Shown piece after piece: positions 53,031 through 64,000 of a stretch of DNA of 64,000 nucleotides (position 1 is the stretch's first letter; each line of letters begins with the position of its first letter). The DNA is from Bettongia penicillata ogilbyi. Taxonomy: Eukaryota > Chordata > Mammalia > Diprotodontia > Potoroidae. The translations under genes were made by a program, and so were the position numbers. The stretch is taken from assembly GCA_023548195.1 (NCBI GenBank), contig JAJHZJ010000121.1, positions 4,808,180 to 4,872,179 of the forward strand, in the 5' to 3' direction. Below the pieces are notes generated by a model, which saw only the letters and a program-made list of their open reading frames with translations, was not told where the DNA came from and searched no databases.

Positions 53031-53861
53031 AGTTAATAAAACTGGTCCTTATTTTCTTTCTTGAGAGAGTGACTAATCTGAAGGAAAGGAAATTTTGTAG
53101 ATATTGTTTTTCTCATTTTACTAAATCATGAAATGACGTCTTTTATGCAATTCTTATGGAAAAGATGGAGAGAGATGGAGTAGTTAATAGCAAAGTGAGA
53201 TGCATTCACAACCGACTTAATGGTTAGTAAACTTGGAACAAAGGCTCTGGGGGAATGTGCAGCGATCTACATTTGACCTTTTGCTCCATTTATGACTTTT
53301 ATTAAAGACTTGGACAAAAGACATTTATGTCATGGCTCACCACAACCACAGATAACATAAAGTTGGGGGGTAGAAAGATGATTGTGACACAGAATGACAA
53401 AGCCAGGACCCAAAAAACTCTTGACAGGCTGCAATGTTAGATCAAATATGATAAATTTAAAAGGGGTAAACATAAAGTGTCACACAGGTTTAAAAAATTA
53501 GATTGCACAAATACAATATGGGAGAGGCATGATTAGATAGCAGATATTCTGAAAGAGACCTGGGGTTTTAGTAGGTTGCAAGTTCAATATATTGGGTTAA
53601 AAGTGTCATAAAGCAACTCTTCTAAAAAGCTAAAGTAATACTGTACTCTATTAAGAGAGGTAAAACTTCCAGGACAAAGGAGGTCCATCTTTACAAGTGG
53701 ATCATATGTTCAGATACGCTTACGCTTCTAGTTTTTTTTCTAAGTCTTATCCCCTCCAAGATGGACATCTCCACTAGAGGTTTAGGTAGAAGCATTAGGA
53801 ACATCTAGTCTGGAGTGGATAAGAATCAGAGCAAAAAAAAACCTAGGAATATTAGGTAGGA

Positions 53862-54078
53862 GTTGTTCAGTTCAGTCGTGTGTGATTCTTCTTGATGCCA
53901 TGTGGATTTTCTTGGCAGATGGTTTGCCATTTCTTCCTCCAGCTCACGATGAGAAAACTGAGGTAAACAGGATTAAGAGACTAGCCCAGGGTCACACAGC
54001 TCAGTAAGTGTTTGAGACCAGAACATGAGTCTTCCTGACTCCAGGCCTGGTGTTTTATCCACTGTGCCACCTAGTTGC
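53862..54078 (-). repeat. tRNA-derived SINE with BovB-like tail, inside CR1/L3
   Basis: The plus strand reads tggtttgccatttcttcctc, ctagcccagggtcacacagc, ccactgtgccacctagttgc. gtaggagttg and gtagaagttg on the two sides suggest a target duplication. Confidence 0.88.
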
Positions 54079-54299
54079 CAGTAGAAGTTGCAAAGAGTCA
54101 AATAGATTGGATGTTGGGAAAACCTTAAAATTTGGCACTATGCTAAAGCTGAATGGGCTTCCCCAAATGGTAGTGGATCTTCTTGGCAGAGGTCTTCAAG
54201 GAAAGGCTGTATGACTCCTTAGTCCCTTCAGATTCCATGGCTCTCTGATCTTTGATATTTTATGACAAAAGAGAGAAGGATTTTCTATAGTAAAATATG

Positions 54300-55880
54300 C
54301 TCATTTTCAATAAGTAGAAGAAGGTGAGTGTGCTGAGTATAGGCCAGTGAACTTGATGTTAATACCTGATAAAATTCTAAAATGACAAAAAGAAAAACTT
54401 GTATAGGACTTAGAGAGAGAAGAAAACTTTACTACAATCCAGTATGTATATGTTAAGAACAAATCTTGACAGACACAATTCATTTTCTATTTTTGACAAG
54501 GTTACTAAAATAGCAGATTAGAAGATATCCTTGCAGACCAGATGGAAAGATAAAGTTTCTGAGGGAGTATGTTTTGGTGGATTTGGAATGTGTTGACTGA
54601 CAATACAAAAAACAATTTCACGAGATAACACTATTTTACAAGTTTATCTTTAGTAGAAATTGGCTCTGTTTAACTATTTCTTAGAGACTTGGAAAAATGG
54701 AGTATATTTATCCACTTTATGGATGATACATTTCTTAAAGAGTTGGCAAATATGTTGTATGGAAGAGTTAGAACTCCAAAAGATTTCAACCAATCAAAAT
54801 AGAGAGGTGAAATTTTAAAATTTGAAAACTTAAATTGATGTTAGGGCATCCATTACAAAAATGGTGATATTCTTTCTGTATTCTCTGGAGTCAGACATCT
54901 AGAATAATGTGTCCAGTTCTGGGTGCCACATTTTAGGAAAGACTTTGATAAGTCAGAGGTAGTCCAGAGAGGGGGACAAACATGCCAAGATAATTCAGAT
55001 CCCTTCATTTTAAAGTTAGAAGACTCAGATACACAGAGGATGCCTATGATCACATGAGGTAGAAACAGCTGGGATCAAAACCCAGTTTATAAGACTACAA
55101 GAGCAGTGGTATTTTCACTTCACTCTCTGGATGGGGCAGGATGGCAACCAGGATGGTGAAGAACCTCATGATCATTCTAAGGACAGGTGGAAGGAACTAC
55201 AGAGGTTTAGCCTGGAGAAGATAAGACAGAAGGAAGATGAAATTGCTTTCTTCAACCATTTGAAGAGCTGTCATATGAAACAGAATTGGTTTGTTTTGCT
55301 TTGCAGAGAACAGAATTAGAAACATTGGACAGCAAGTACAGAAGGTTTGCTTTTAATTGAATGCAAAGGTGGAAATTTTTTCCAACAGTGTTGTATAAAA
55401 ATAGCATAGGATGCCTCAGGAAGTACTGGATGTTCTCATCACTAGACGTCTTCAAGCAGTGAAGAGCTGGCATAAAAGATTCTCAACACGTATTGGTCAG
55501 ACTAGATGACCTTTGAATTCTCTTCTACTTTTGAGAATTTATGATTTTGTGATAATTGACTTCAAGTGTCTTAAAGTTTTAAAGAATTATGTGGGAAATG
55601 AATTAGATTTGTTTCACTTAACTATGGAGAAGACAATGAGTTGTAGTCTGTCGTTTGAATTAAATATACAGGGAAGCAGTATTCAGCTAAATATAAGGAA
55701 AACCTTATTAAGAGGATTATTAAAAAATGGAATAGGTTGCTTCATGTAGGGGAAGTAAATTCTTCATTACTGAAGATTGTTAAGGAAGGGTCGGGTGATT
55801 AAAGATTCCTTCTTTGGACAAATTCTGGACAAGATGATCTCTGAGGTCCCTCTTTACTCTTGGATTCCTGATGACTAATA
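54300..55880 (+). repeat. CR1/L3 LINE fragments, two successive 3' ends
   Basis: ataggccagtgaacttgatg (RT domain), tgtccagttctgggtgccac, gcctggagaagataagacag, and a 3' end at 55500-55560 (actagatgacctttgaattc). A second 3' end follows at 55565-55880 (gatgatctctgaggtccctc). Confidence 0.7.
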
Positions 55881-57261
55881 CTTGAAACAGAGAGAATCTG
55901 AATTGGATTAGTGATTGAATAGTAAATATCAGCAAATATACTTAAGAATAAGAAACTACGATTTTTTTTTGTCTTGGTGGTTTTTAGATTACTGAATATA
56001 TTAATATTTATTTTAAAAACCCAGTGAAATGAGTATTGCATGCTTTCTTTCAAAATCAAAGAAAAATGTTTATGTGTTACAGCACATATTTTTGCCTATC
56101 TGTGGGAAATAGAGGGCACTAGTTGATTTCTTTTTCCTTTCTTGATAAAATCAAAAGCTTCATAATATGTGGAAAAATAGTTATAATAAATACATGAGTA
56201 CAAAGGACCAAAACAATGGTCATGTGAATAGGGTTTGATAAGAGTTATTTCTGTTAGAAAGGTGTAGCACAATTATTATAATGAGCTATTTTATTGAATG
56301 AGACACCCACATAAAATATAGCAATTGGGAATATAAAATTACTAAAAATTATATAACCAGAAAGTGGCACTTTACTTGAGTATATTTGAATTTTTCATGC
56401 AACTATGAACTGAAAATCAATACTGAATGACAGACCTTGGACTGGTGGAAAGGTTGCTATACAGTAACATTTTATAGTGATATGCACAGAATGAAACAAA
56501 AAGAGTTTCATTAAGGTAGAATGAATAAAACATTCAAGTTAATATTGATTGAGTGTACTATCCTGCGTTGTTAGCTGGAAGGCTGATTTGTGTCCATATG
56601 TTTTATTATGAAGAGCAAACGTTTAAGTGGATCAAGGATTCTGGTCTCTAGTCAATAAAATTCGCTAAAACCTGAAACTTCAGGAAACAGGACCAAAAAG
56701 GAACAGGTCCCATCTCTAATGACTGTTACTGTGTGGCTTTGGTCAAGTCACTTAGTCTCAGGCAACATATCCTTCAGGGTAACTTTCTAGACTTATCTAT
56801 TAAGTCAAATATGATTGCAAGTCCGCATTGGTGAATAAAATGTCCACATCAGAATTCCTTACACTAATGAAATCACAGATGCTCTTTGTATTAGTGGGTC
56901 ATGTCCATAATTATGTTCCTTTTGGCATGTACTGCACATCAATAATCCATGATGAATCTCTTATTTCTTACTTGTGAGATCAATGTATGTACCAATGGAG
57001 GTGAATCAATTGAAACCTGCGAGGGAGCTCAGCAGTTTTATAAAAGGCATCAATTCATTCAGTGTATAAAAAATTATTATTAACTTAAACTTTTAATTAA
57101 ATTCATATATTTTTGGTTGCCCTCAACTTTAATCTTTAAGAATTAGCATTCATTCAATAAATCAAACAATATGATTAATTCTGGAAATATTTAACGCTTT
57201 AGCTTATAGCACCAGTACAGTACAATGAAAAGAAGCAGTGAAAAAGATGCTAGAGCAGTGC

Positions 57262-57352
57262 TTCTTAAACTTTTTCCACTCACAACAACATGAGCACTTC
57301 TTAAACTGTAGGGCTGAGACTCACAGTTTTGAAAAGCACTGTGTTAGAGTAT
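57262..57352. mobile_element. hAT-like MITE, internally deleted
   Basis: cagtgcttcttaaacttttt on the left and gaaaagcactgtgttagag on the right are inverted; an internal gcacttcttaaact is also present. Confidence 0.5.
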
Positions 57353-58778
57353 CATCAAAATGATATTGCCATCATTTTAATATGTAGATGCATAATAAAA
57401 TATAGAATGCTTACTAAGGCATGAAGATGGACTGGTAAGGTTTTTATATTTAAGAATAAATTAAAACAATATTTATGGAAATTTTTCAATTAAAAATTAA
57501 AATTTCTAAATTAAAATTCAATTAGAAAATTAAATTAACTCCAATATTATATTCCCTCAGCATATTGATGAATTAATGTTTTTCTTTATTAACACACACT
57601 GAACTTTGTTAAAAATATTTTTCCAATTACATATAAAAACAATTTTTAGCATCCATTTTAGAAAAATATTGAGTTCCAAATTTTCTCCCTCCTTCCCTTC
57701 CTTCACCCCTCATTGAGGAGGCAAGTAATTTGATATGGCTTATACACATGGAGCCATGAAAAAACATTTCCATATTAGCCATGTTATGAAAGATAATACA
57801 GATAAAAATATGAAAAATAAAGAAAGAAAAAAGTATGCTTCAACTTGCATTCAGACTCTATCAGTTCTTTCTCTGCAGGTGCAAAGCCTTTTTCATCATA
57901 AATCCTTTGGATGTCATATCTTATATAATATATATCTTTTTTTGCCAAGAATAACTGTTATTCATAGTTTATCATCATTGCTGTTACAATATTGCTGTTG
58001 CTACGTATACTGTTATCCTGCTTTTTCTTTGCATCCATTTGTACAAGTCTTCCAAGTTTTTTTCGAAACCATATTGCCCATCATTTCATACAGCACAACA
58101 GTATGTCATTACAATCATACACCACCACTTGTTTAATTGCTCCCCCATTGGTGAGCATCCCCTCAGTTTTCAATTCTTTGCAAATAGAGTGGCTATAAAT
58201 ATTTTTTGTACATATATGTCTTTTCCTTCCTTTTTTCTTTTTTTGAGTTCTTGGGGATAGAGACAGAGTAGTGGTGTTGTTGGATCAAAGGGTATGTGTC
58301 ATTTTATTGTCCTTTGTGTATAGGTCCAAATTATTTTCCAGAATGGTTGAATCAGTTGATGACTCCATGAATGATGCCCACATCTCCTCCAATATTTGTC
58401 ATTTTCCTTTTCTCTCATATTGGCCAATCTGATAGGTCTGAAGTGGTACTTCAGAGTTGTTTTAATTTTCATTTCTCTAATTAATAGTGATTTAGAGCAT
58501 TTTAAATATGATTATAAATAGCTTTGATTTCTTCTTCTGAAAACTGCCTGTTCCTTTTCCTTGAACATTTATCAACTGGGGAATGACTTGTATTCTTGTA
58601 AATTTGACTCAGTTCTTTATATATTTGAGAAAAGAGGCCATGATCAGAGAAAGCTGCTGAAAAAATTTTGTAGAGTTTTTCACAGTTTCACTATGTATTT
58701 CACTCCATCGTATTTTTGTGTTTATCCTTTTCTCTTTCTTTCCTTTAACCCTGTCCCTCCTTGAAAGTGTTTTGCTTC

Positions 58779-59527
58779 ATTTGGAACTATGCCCAAAGGA
58801 ACAAAAATGTCCATCCCCTTTGACAAAGCAATACCACTTCTAGGACTGTATTCCCAAGAGATCATAAAAATAGGAAAGGGTCCCACATGTACAAAAATAT
58901 TTATAGCAGCACTCTTTGTGGTGGCAAAAAACTGGAAATCAAGGTGATGCTCACCAATTGGGGAATGGCTGAATAAAATTGTGGTATGTGAATGTAATGG
59001 AATACTACTGTGCTGTAAGAAATGATGAACAGGAAGATTTCAGGGAGGCCTGAAAAGACTTATATGAACTGATGCTGAGTGAAAGGAGCAGAACCAGGAG
59101 AACTTTGTACACAGCACCAACCACAGTGTGTGAGGATTTTTTCCGGTAGACTTAGAACTACATTGCAATGCAAGGACTTAAAAAATTCCCAATGATCTCT
59201 TAAGGTAAAATGCCTTCCACATCCAGAGAAAGAACTATGGTATTCAATCTCAGAATGTAGTAGATCATTTTCTTTTGCATTATGTTTTGGTTTGTTTTAT
59301 GATTTCTCCCATTCATTTTAATTCTTTCATGCAACCTGACTAAGGTGAAAATGTATTAAATAAGAATGTGTGTATAGAACCTATGTAAAATTTTATGCCA
59401 TCTCATGGAGGGAGAGAGGAGGGAGAGCAGAAAGACGGGGAGGGAGGGGGAAAATCAAGTTATATGGAAGTGATTGTAGAACATTAAAAACAAATAAAAA
59501 TATAAAAAATAAAAAGACATTAAACAA
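58779..59527 (+). mobile_element. 5'-truncated L1 3' end with 16-bp target duplications
   Basis: tagcagcactctttgtggtg, caattggggaatggctgaat, aatggaatactactgtgctg and ctgatgctgagtgaaaggag are L1 3' text on the plus strand, ending in an A-rich tail. It is flanked by perfect copies of gaaagtgttttgcttc at 58763-58778 and 59528-59543. Confidence 0.92.
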
Positions 59528-59929
59528 GAAAGTGTTTTGCTTCTTAGCTACATCTCCCTCAAGTTTTCCTTTTTATCAGTTCCATTCTTCTCTTATCCCT
59601 TTCTCTTCCTACCTCCCTGTAGGGTAATGTAGATTTCTATGCCCCCCTTTGATCCAATATTGATGAAAGTAAGGTTCAACATTATCTACCAAGCCCCATC
59701 TTCTTCTTCACTGTAAAGTTCTTTTATCACTCTTATATGTGAGATAATTTACTTCAATTTTTCTCTCCATTTCCCTGTATCCCAGTGCATCCCTTTTTCT
59801 CACTCCTAAATTTTATTTTTTTAGATAGCATCCCATAATGGTCATCCTTTTCTTGCTACTTAATTTAAGTTTTTAAAAATATCATCCCATCAAAGTCAAT
59901 TCGCACCTGTGCCTTCTGTTGCTTAAAAG

Positions 59930-60125
59930 GGTCAAGGTCTCCCACTACATCCTATGCCATCTCCAGTCATCCTGATCAATATCTGGACCCAGATGGCTCT
60001 GGAGGAGAAAGTGAGACTGGTGACTTTGCACAGCCCTCCCTCACTCAAATCAAAGTCAATTGCAAATCATATCATCATCTCCCTGATGTTGTGTTCCTCC
60101 TTGAGAACAAAGGACAAACCACACA
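59930..60125 (+). repeat. RTE-tailed SINE, 5'-truncated
   Basis: aaggtctcccactacatcct, gccatctccagtcatcctga, agatggctctggaggagaaa, ttgagaacaaaggacaaacc. Confidence 0.88.
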
Positions 60126-62419
60126 ACTATACAACTCCTTCTAGCTCTCCCATTACTGATAAAGTTCATAGGAGTTATGAGTTTTATATTTTCATGTAGG
60201 AATTAAAATAGTCCAACCTTATTAAATCCTTTGTAATAATTCTCTTTCCTGTTTCCTTTTCATGTTTCTCATAGATCTTGTATTTGAAAGTCAAATTTTC
60301 TATTTATCCCTGGTCTTTTCATCAGGAATATTTGAAAATCCTCTATTTGATTAAATGTTCTTTCCTCTGAGCGACTATACTCAGTTTTACTATATAAATG
60401 ATTCTTGGTTATAAACTCTAGCTCTTTTGCCCTTTGGAATAGCATTTTTCAAAACCATATGATTCTTTAATGTGGAAGCTGCTAAATCTTATCTTATGAA
60501 GAGTGCAACTCTATCATATTTGAATTGTTTCTTTCTGGCTACTTGTAATATTTTTTGCATTGACCTGGGAATTTGGCTATAATACTCTTGGGAGTTTTCA
60601 TTTTGGGAACATTTACAGGAGGTGATCGCTAAATTCTTTCACTTTTTGTTTTACTCTATGATTCTAGGATATCAGGGCCATTTTCCTTGATAATTTTTTG
60701 AAAGATGATATCCAGGATCTTTTTATTTTGACCCTAGATATCAAAGTAGTCGAATAATTCTTAAATGATCTCTCTCAATCTATTTCCAGGTCAGTTGTTT
60801 TTCCAATGAGATATTTCTCATTTTCTTCTTTTTGATTTTGTTTTATTGTTTCTTGATATCTCATGGAGTCATTCATTTCCACTTGCCCAAGTCTAATTTT
60901 TAAGGAATGATTTTCTTCAGGAGCTTTTTTTACCTCCTATTCCATTTGACCAATTCTACTTTTTAAAGAGTTCTTTTCTTCAGTGAATTTTTGTACATCC
61001 TTTATCATTTGGCCTATTCTGTTTTTTAAGGTGTTATTTTCTTTAATAATTCTGTGCCTCCTTTACCAAACTGTTGACACATTTTTTTTCATGATTTTTT
61101 GCATCACTTTCATTTATTTTCCCACTTTTTTCTCTGCCTCTTTTATTTGATTTTTAACATCCCTTTTGAGCTCTTCCAGAAATTCTTTTTTTGACCTGAG
61201 AACAATTCACATTTTTCTTTGAGACTGGGATGTAGTTGTTTTGACTTTGTTGTCTTCTGAGTTTTTGTTTTAATCTTTCCTGTCCCCATAGTAATTTTCT
61301 GTGGCTCATGTTCTTTTTGTTCATTCTTTAGTCTATTTTTTAACTTTTAATTTTATGTCATGGGGTTCTGCTCCCATGGTGGTGAGGACACTGTTCCATG
61401 TCTCTGGGCTTTTGTGCTGCTATTTTTAAAGCTAGTTTTGGCGGTCTGTAAGTTTTCAGTTCTTCCAAGGTTGTATGATCTAAGGAGAAATGTGGTCACT
61501 GCTCTCCTGGGCAGTGCTCTGGTCTGTGAATTATAACAGGCACTCTTTTTTACCCTGGAACTATAACTAGTGTCTCCTCTTCCTCTTCTTGCTCTGTGTT
61601 GTACTCCTCTTGACTCTGGGAATGAGACTTGGGACATATAACAGATACCTGCAATACAACAGAGTCCTGCATCCTGTGCCATCAAAGAGTCTTCTGTGAC
61701 CATTCTGAATAGTTGCTTGACCCCCTTATCATCACTGACTGACATTTTCAGAAGCTGAAACTTCTAATTAAATCACTCTCCAAGACTAACTGCTCACTTG
61801 CTATAGCTTGTGCTGGATGGTGCTTTCCTCACACCCCAGTGGGGCAGATCTTTCCTGCTGCCCTTCTTAAGTTGTCTTGAGCTGGAAAATTGTTTCATCC
61901 CATACTTTTGTTGGTTCTATACTTCCAAAAATATCTCTGAGGTGTTATTTTAAAGTTGTTTTGAGGGAAATCAGGGAGATGTCAGGTGAGACCCTGCCTT
62001 TACCCCACCATCCTGGTTTTGTCTCTCTCTCTCTCCCTCCAGAACTTTAAGTGAGATCATTAATTGATATAAGTGAAGAAAGCTCGAGACTTGAGAGAAA
62101 ATGTCAATTGGAAATAATAAGGTTCTTTTTTTTTTAAAAAAAGTAATCTGAGGATTTTAGGATTTAATATGCAGGTTTAATATAGAAATACCCAGACTAT
62201 CTGCCACCTTGATATTTTAGAGATATAGGCCATTATTTCATATTACTGTGCTAAAAATGAGTCAATAAAATATGTCAAATGCATTATATTCAGCATTAAA
62301 CAAAAGAAAAATTGGTATAAATTTTAACGGAAAAATGAAATTATAAAGTAACCCAAAGTTAAATGCATACAATTTTATTAGAGGCTGAATCAGGATAGAA
62401 ATTTTTAAGAAGAAAAAAC

Positions 62420-63150
62420 AGTAAGTCAAGCTAACATTTTATTAGACACCTGCTATATGTGACACTGTGCTAAGCACCTGGGATAAAAAGTCAAAAACAA
62501 TCCCTTCCCTTTAGGAATTCTTCACACTCTAATGGAGGGGACAACATGTAAACAGCTATGCATAAGCAAGATATATATATATATATATACACAATACACA
62601 CATATACATATGTGTATACATATATGTGTATATGTACATATACATTCACTCAGTTGATTCTTTCCAATGTATCATATGTGCACATACATATATACATGTA
62701 TACACATACATATATGAATACATTTGTATATCCTCAGTATGAATTGAGTTATAAGAAATGGTTCATAGTATAGAAGAAACTAAATTACTTCTCAAATATT
62801 CAAAGTTACTAACTACCAATTGTAGTGCACAGGACAAGTTTCCTGAACTGTGCTTAGGATAGTATAGTACATGTGTGTGTGTGTGTATGTGTATGTGTGT
62901 GCTTATATATACATATATACATATATGTGTATATATGTGTGTATGTATATATGTATATCCATCAATACATTGGAAAGAATCAACTGAGTGAAGCCACTAG
63001 TGCTATATTCAATACAAAGTGGCCTCTTGCAGAAAGTAGGACTTTAATTGAAATTTGAGAGAAGCCAGAGAACTGTAAAGATGAAACAGAGAGAATATTG
63101 GGAATGGGAGATAGCCAGTAAAAATTTATGGAGTCAGGAGATAGAGCATA
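62420..63150 (-). repeat. L2 LINE 3' portion split by a TA/TG-rich segment
   Basis: 62430-62575: agacacctgctatatgtgac, actctaatggaggggacaac. It continues at 63000-63140: ttgggaatgggagatagcca. The interval between them holds the inverted-repeat block. Confidence 0.6.
62566..62992. repeat. Inverted repeat with TA/TG arms
   Basis: A 28-base sequence at 62645-62672 recurs as its exact reverse complement at 62965-62992, each beside long TA/TG/CA tracts (62566-62720 and 62872-62960). Confidence 0.9.
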
Positions 63151-63715
63151 ATGCTCAAGGAACCAAAAAATGAAGTAAAAGCCTATCACTCAATTATTTT
63201 ATATAAACCAAGTTCCCTCAGAACTGTTAACATGACAATACAATCAGATTGCAATTAAAGACCCTTAGGATTATCTAAAAAAAATAATCTTAGGCTGGCT
63301 TGCCTTTGAAATTCACAACTCAATTTTCTAATGGTTATTTTATCAGAAAATATGAAAAAATAATATTAGTTTGAACAAAACATTAAGGAAGCTAAATCTA
63401 TGAAAAACATCATTTAAAGTAAAAATCTTACCTTGATGCCTAATTACCCATAGATTAGAACCTACCAAGTACTTGCTTTACTTACGTTAACTGTATTTAT
63501 TATGCATACAGATACTGCTACTAAATTTTTGAAATCAGGCAAACCATACAGTCATCTTAAAGAGCACATTTGTATATCCCCAGTATGAATTGAGTTACAA
63601 GAAATGGTTTCTTAGTATAGAAGAAACTAAATAACTTCTCAAATACTCACAGTTATAACTACCAATCTTAGTGCCTAGGAAAAGCTTCATGAAGTATGCT
63701 TGAGGTAGCTAGGTA
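62722..63715 (+). repeat. Direct duplication, about 145-base units 846 bases apart
   Basis: Units at about 62722-62868 and 63568-63713 share catttgtatatcc(t/c)cagtatgaa, gaagaaactaaat(t/a)acttct and the following segment, with scattered substitutions. The intervening DNA contains half of the inverted repeat and L2 sequence. Confidence 0.85.
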
Positions 63716-64000
63716 AGTTAAATTTAGTTGAAGCTGGAAAGAGACCTTGGTATACAAGGCCCTTTTTAAGGAGAGATCTTGGGATACTTTCCTTTAGAGA
63801 GAAAAATCATATGGGGTGTCCTAGTGCAGTGAGGCATAAGCCATTTGATAATTTCATATTTTTAGGCTATTATCAGTTCTCTCATGGCTAAGTAGTATAA
63901 ATGCTTCCAGTACATGCTAAATTTCAAAGCCTTGTGCAAAGAACTTGTTGCTCCACTAAATAAAGGTCTATAGATACTCTTGAATCAGGTCTTCAAAATA

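Larger units (their letters stand above)
51965..54265 (+). mobile_element. CR1/L3 LINE with nested L1 and SINE
   Basis: 5' part 51965-52365 (gccaggccaagatgatttga, atttttccaaaatggaaaga); it resumes at 53045 and runs to 53860 (agacttggacaaaagacatt; ctcttgacaggctgcaatgt; gagacctggggttttagtag), and ends 54080-54265 (gaatgggcttccccaaatgg). The reverse-transcriptase frame is broken throughout. Confidence 0.65.
57608..62041 (-). mobile_element. LINE with 5' UTR, ORF1-like region and 3' UTR but no visible ORF2 (HAL1-like), copy B
   Basis: Same order as copy A at 26274-30304: 3' UTR from 57608, ORF1-like coiled-coil remains from about 60780 to 61210, and a 5' UTR ending near 62018. gaacttt at 57601-57607 and 62042-62048 may be its target duplication. 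A younger L1 (58779-59527) and a SINE (about 59930-60125) are inserted in it. The 130-codon minus-strand frame at 61353-61745 lies in the 5' UTR. Confidence 0.6.
39485..64000. other. NALCN intron upstream of the LRKSVFS exon (partial)
   Basis: I looked for the preceding linker exon (expected to end near KYIDQK) and did not find it. Stretches with nothing recognised: 39490-40550, 43990-44740 (apart from a SINE head at 44085-44140), 45960-47820, 48620-50080, 50900-51850 and 55900-57590. Confidence 0.7.

Noticed and set aside
41556..54078. BovB-like SINE tails as evidence of recent horizontal transfer
   Set aside because: Such tails are an established feature of some mammalian SINEs; nothing here shows a recent transfer.
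57735..58260. Overlapping plus-strand frames of 67-133 codons
   Set aside because: They lie antisense in the L1-type 3' UTR of the element at 57608-62041.
63437..63495. Splice-like minus-strand interval (cag before, gcatcaag|gtaaga after)
   Set aside because: The sequence does not match the expected preceding NALCN linker exon, the acceptor lacks a pyrimidine tract, and the frame carries stops.
39485..64000. Preceding NALCN exon (expected to end near KYIDQK)
   Set aside because: Searched for by eye and not found; it probably lies above 64000.

Overview
The window is a vertebrate nuclear genomic segment, AT-rich and dominated by introns and interspersed repeats. The repeat set points to a marsupial (metatherian): CORE-SINEs of the MIR/THER/Mon type, tRNA-derived SINEs with BovB/RTE-like tails, many fragments of L2 and CR1/L3 LINEs, marsupial-style L1 3' ends, and hAT-like MITEs. 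No repeat was matched to a database, so the species is not resolved.

The only gene I can support is NALCN, the sodium-leak channel, on the minus strand. Ten exons are readable (1,044 coding bases, 348 codons). In transcript order they lie at 39411-39484, 15575-15676, 15080-15149, 11755-11846, 11532-11654, 9162-9218, 8798-8918, 8561-8692, 5413-5580 and 2573-2677. They join in one open frame through consensus AG/GT splice sites. They encode the distal half of the cytoplasmic linker between homologous domains II and III, then domain III S1, S2, S3, the S4 voltage-sensor-like helix, the S4-S5 linker, S5 and the start of the pore turret. The 5' part of the gene lies above 64000 and the rest of domain III onward lies below position 1. 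The 57-base exon at 9162-9218 has the same phase at both ends and can be skipped without a frameshift.

Layout: 1-2.6 kb, L1 and L2 debris, then the S5 exon. 2.7-9.2 kb, the domain III exons, with L2, CORE-SINE, L1 and MIR fragments in the introns. 9.2-15.7 kb, the II-III linker exons. 15.7-39.4 kb, one 23.7-kb intron holding unique sequence, a possible solo LTR (about 23.8-24.4 kb), a 4-kb minus-strand LINE with no visible ORF2 (26.3-30.3 kb), two hAT-like MITEs, long dinucleotide tracts and a striking 43-base hairpin (37.84 kb). 39.5-64 kb, the start of the next intron, dense in nested retroelements: L2 on both strands, five near-full SINEs, an L1 inside a CR1/L3, a second 4.4-kb LINE without visible ORF2 (57.6-62.0 kb) that carries a younger L1 with perfect target-site duplications, and a local inverted and direct duplication at 62.6-63.7 kb.

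I found no second protein-coding gene, tRNA, rRNA or CRISPR array. The remaining open reading frames are short and fall in repeats, antisense to exons, or in introns. The most useful second-look items are the cassette exon, the recursive-splice-site-like start of the S4 exon, the intronic hairpin and the candidate poison exon. Comparisons with human NALCN and all repeat family names are from memory, not from a search.
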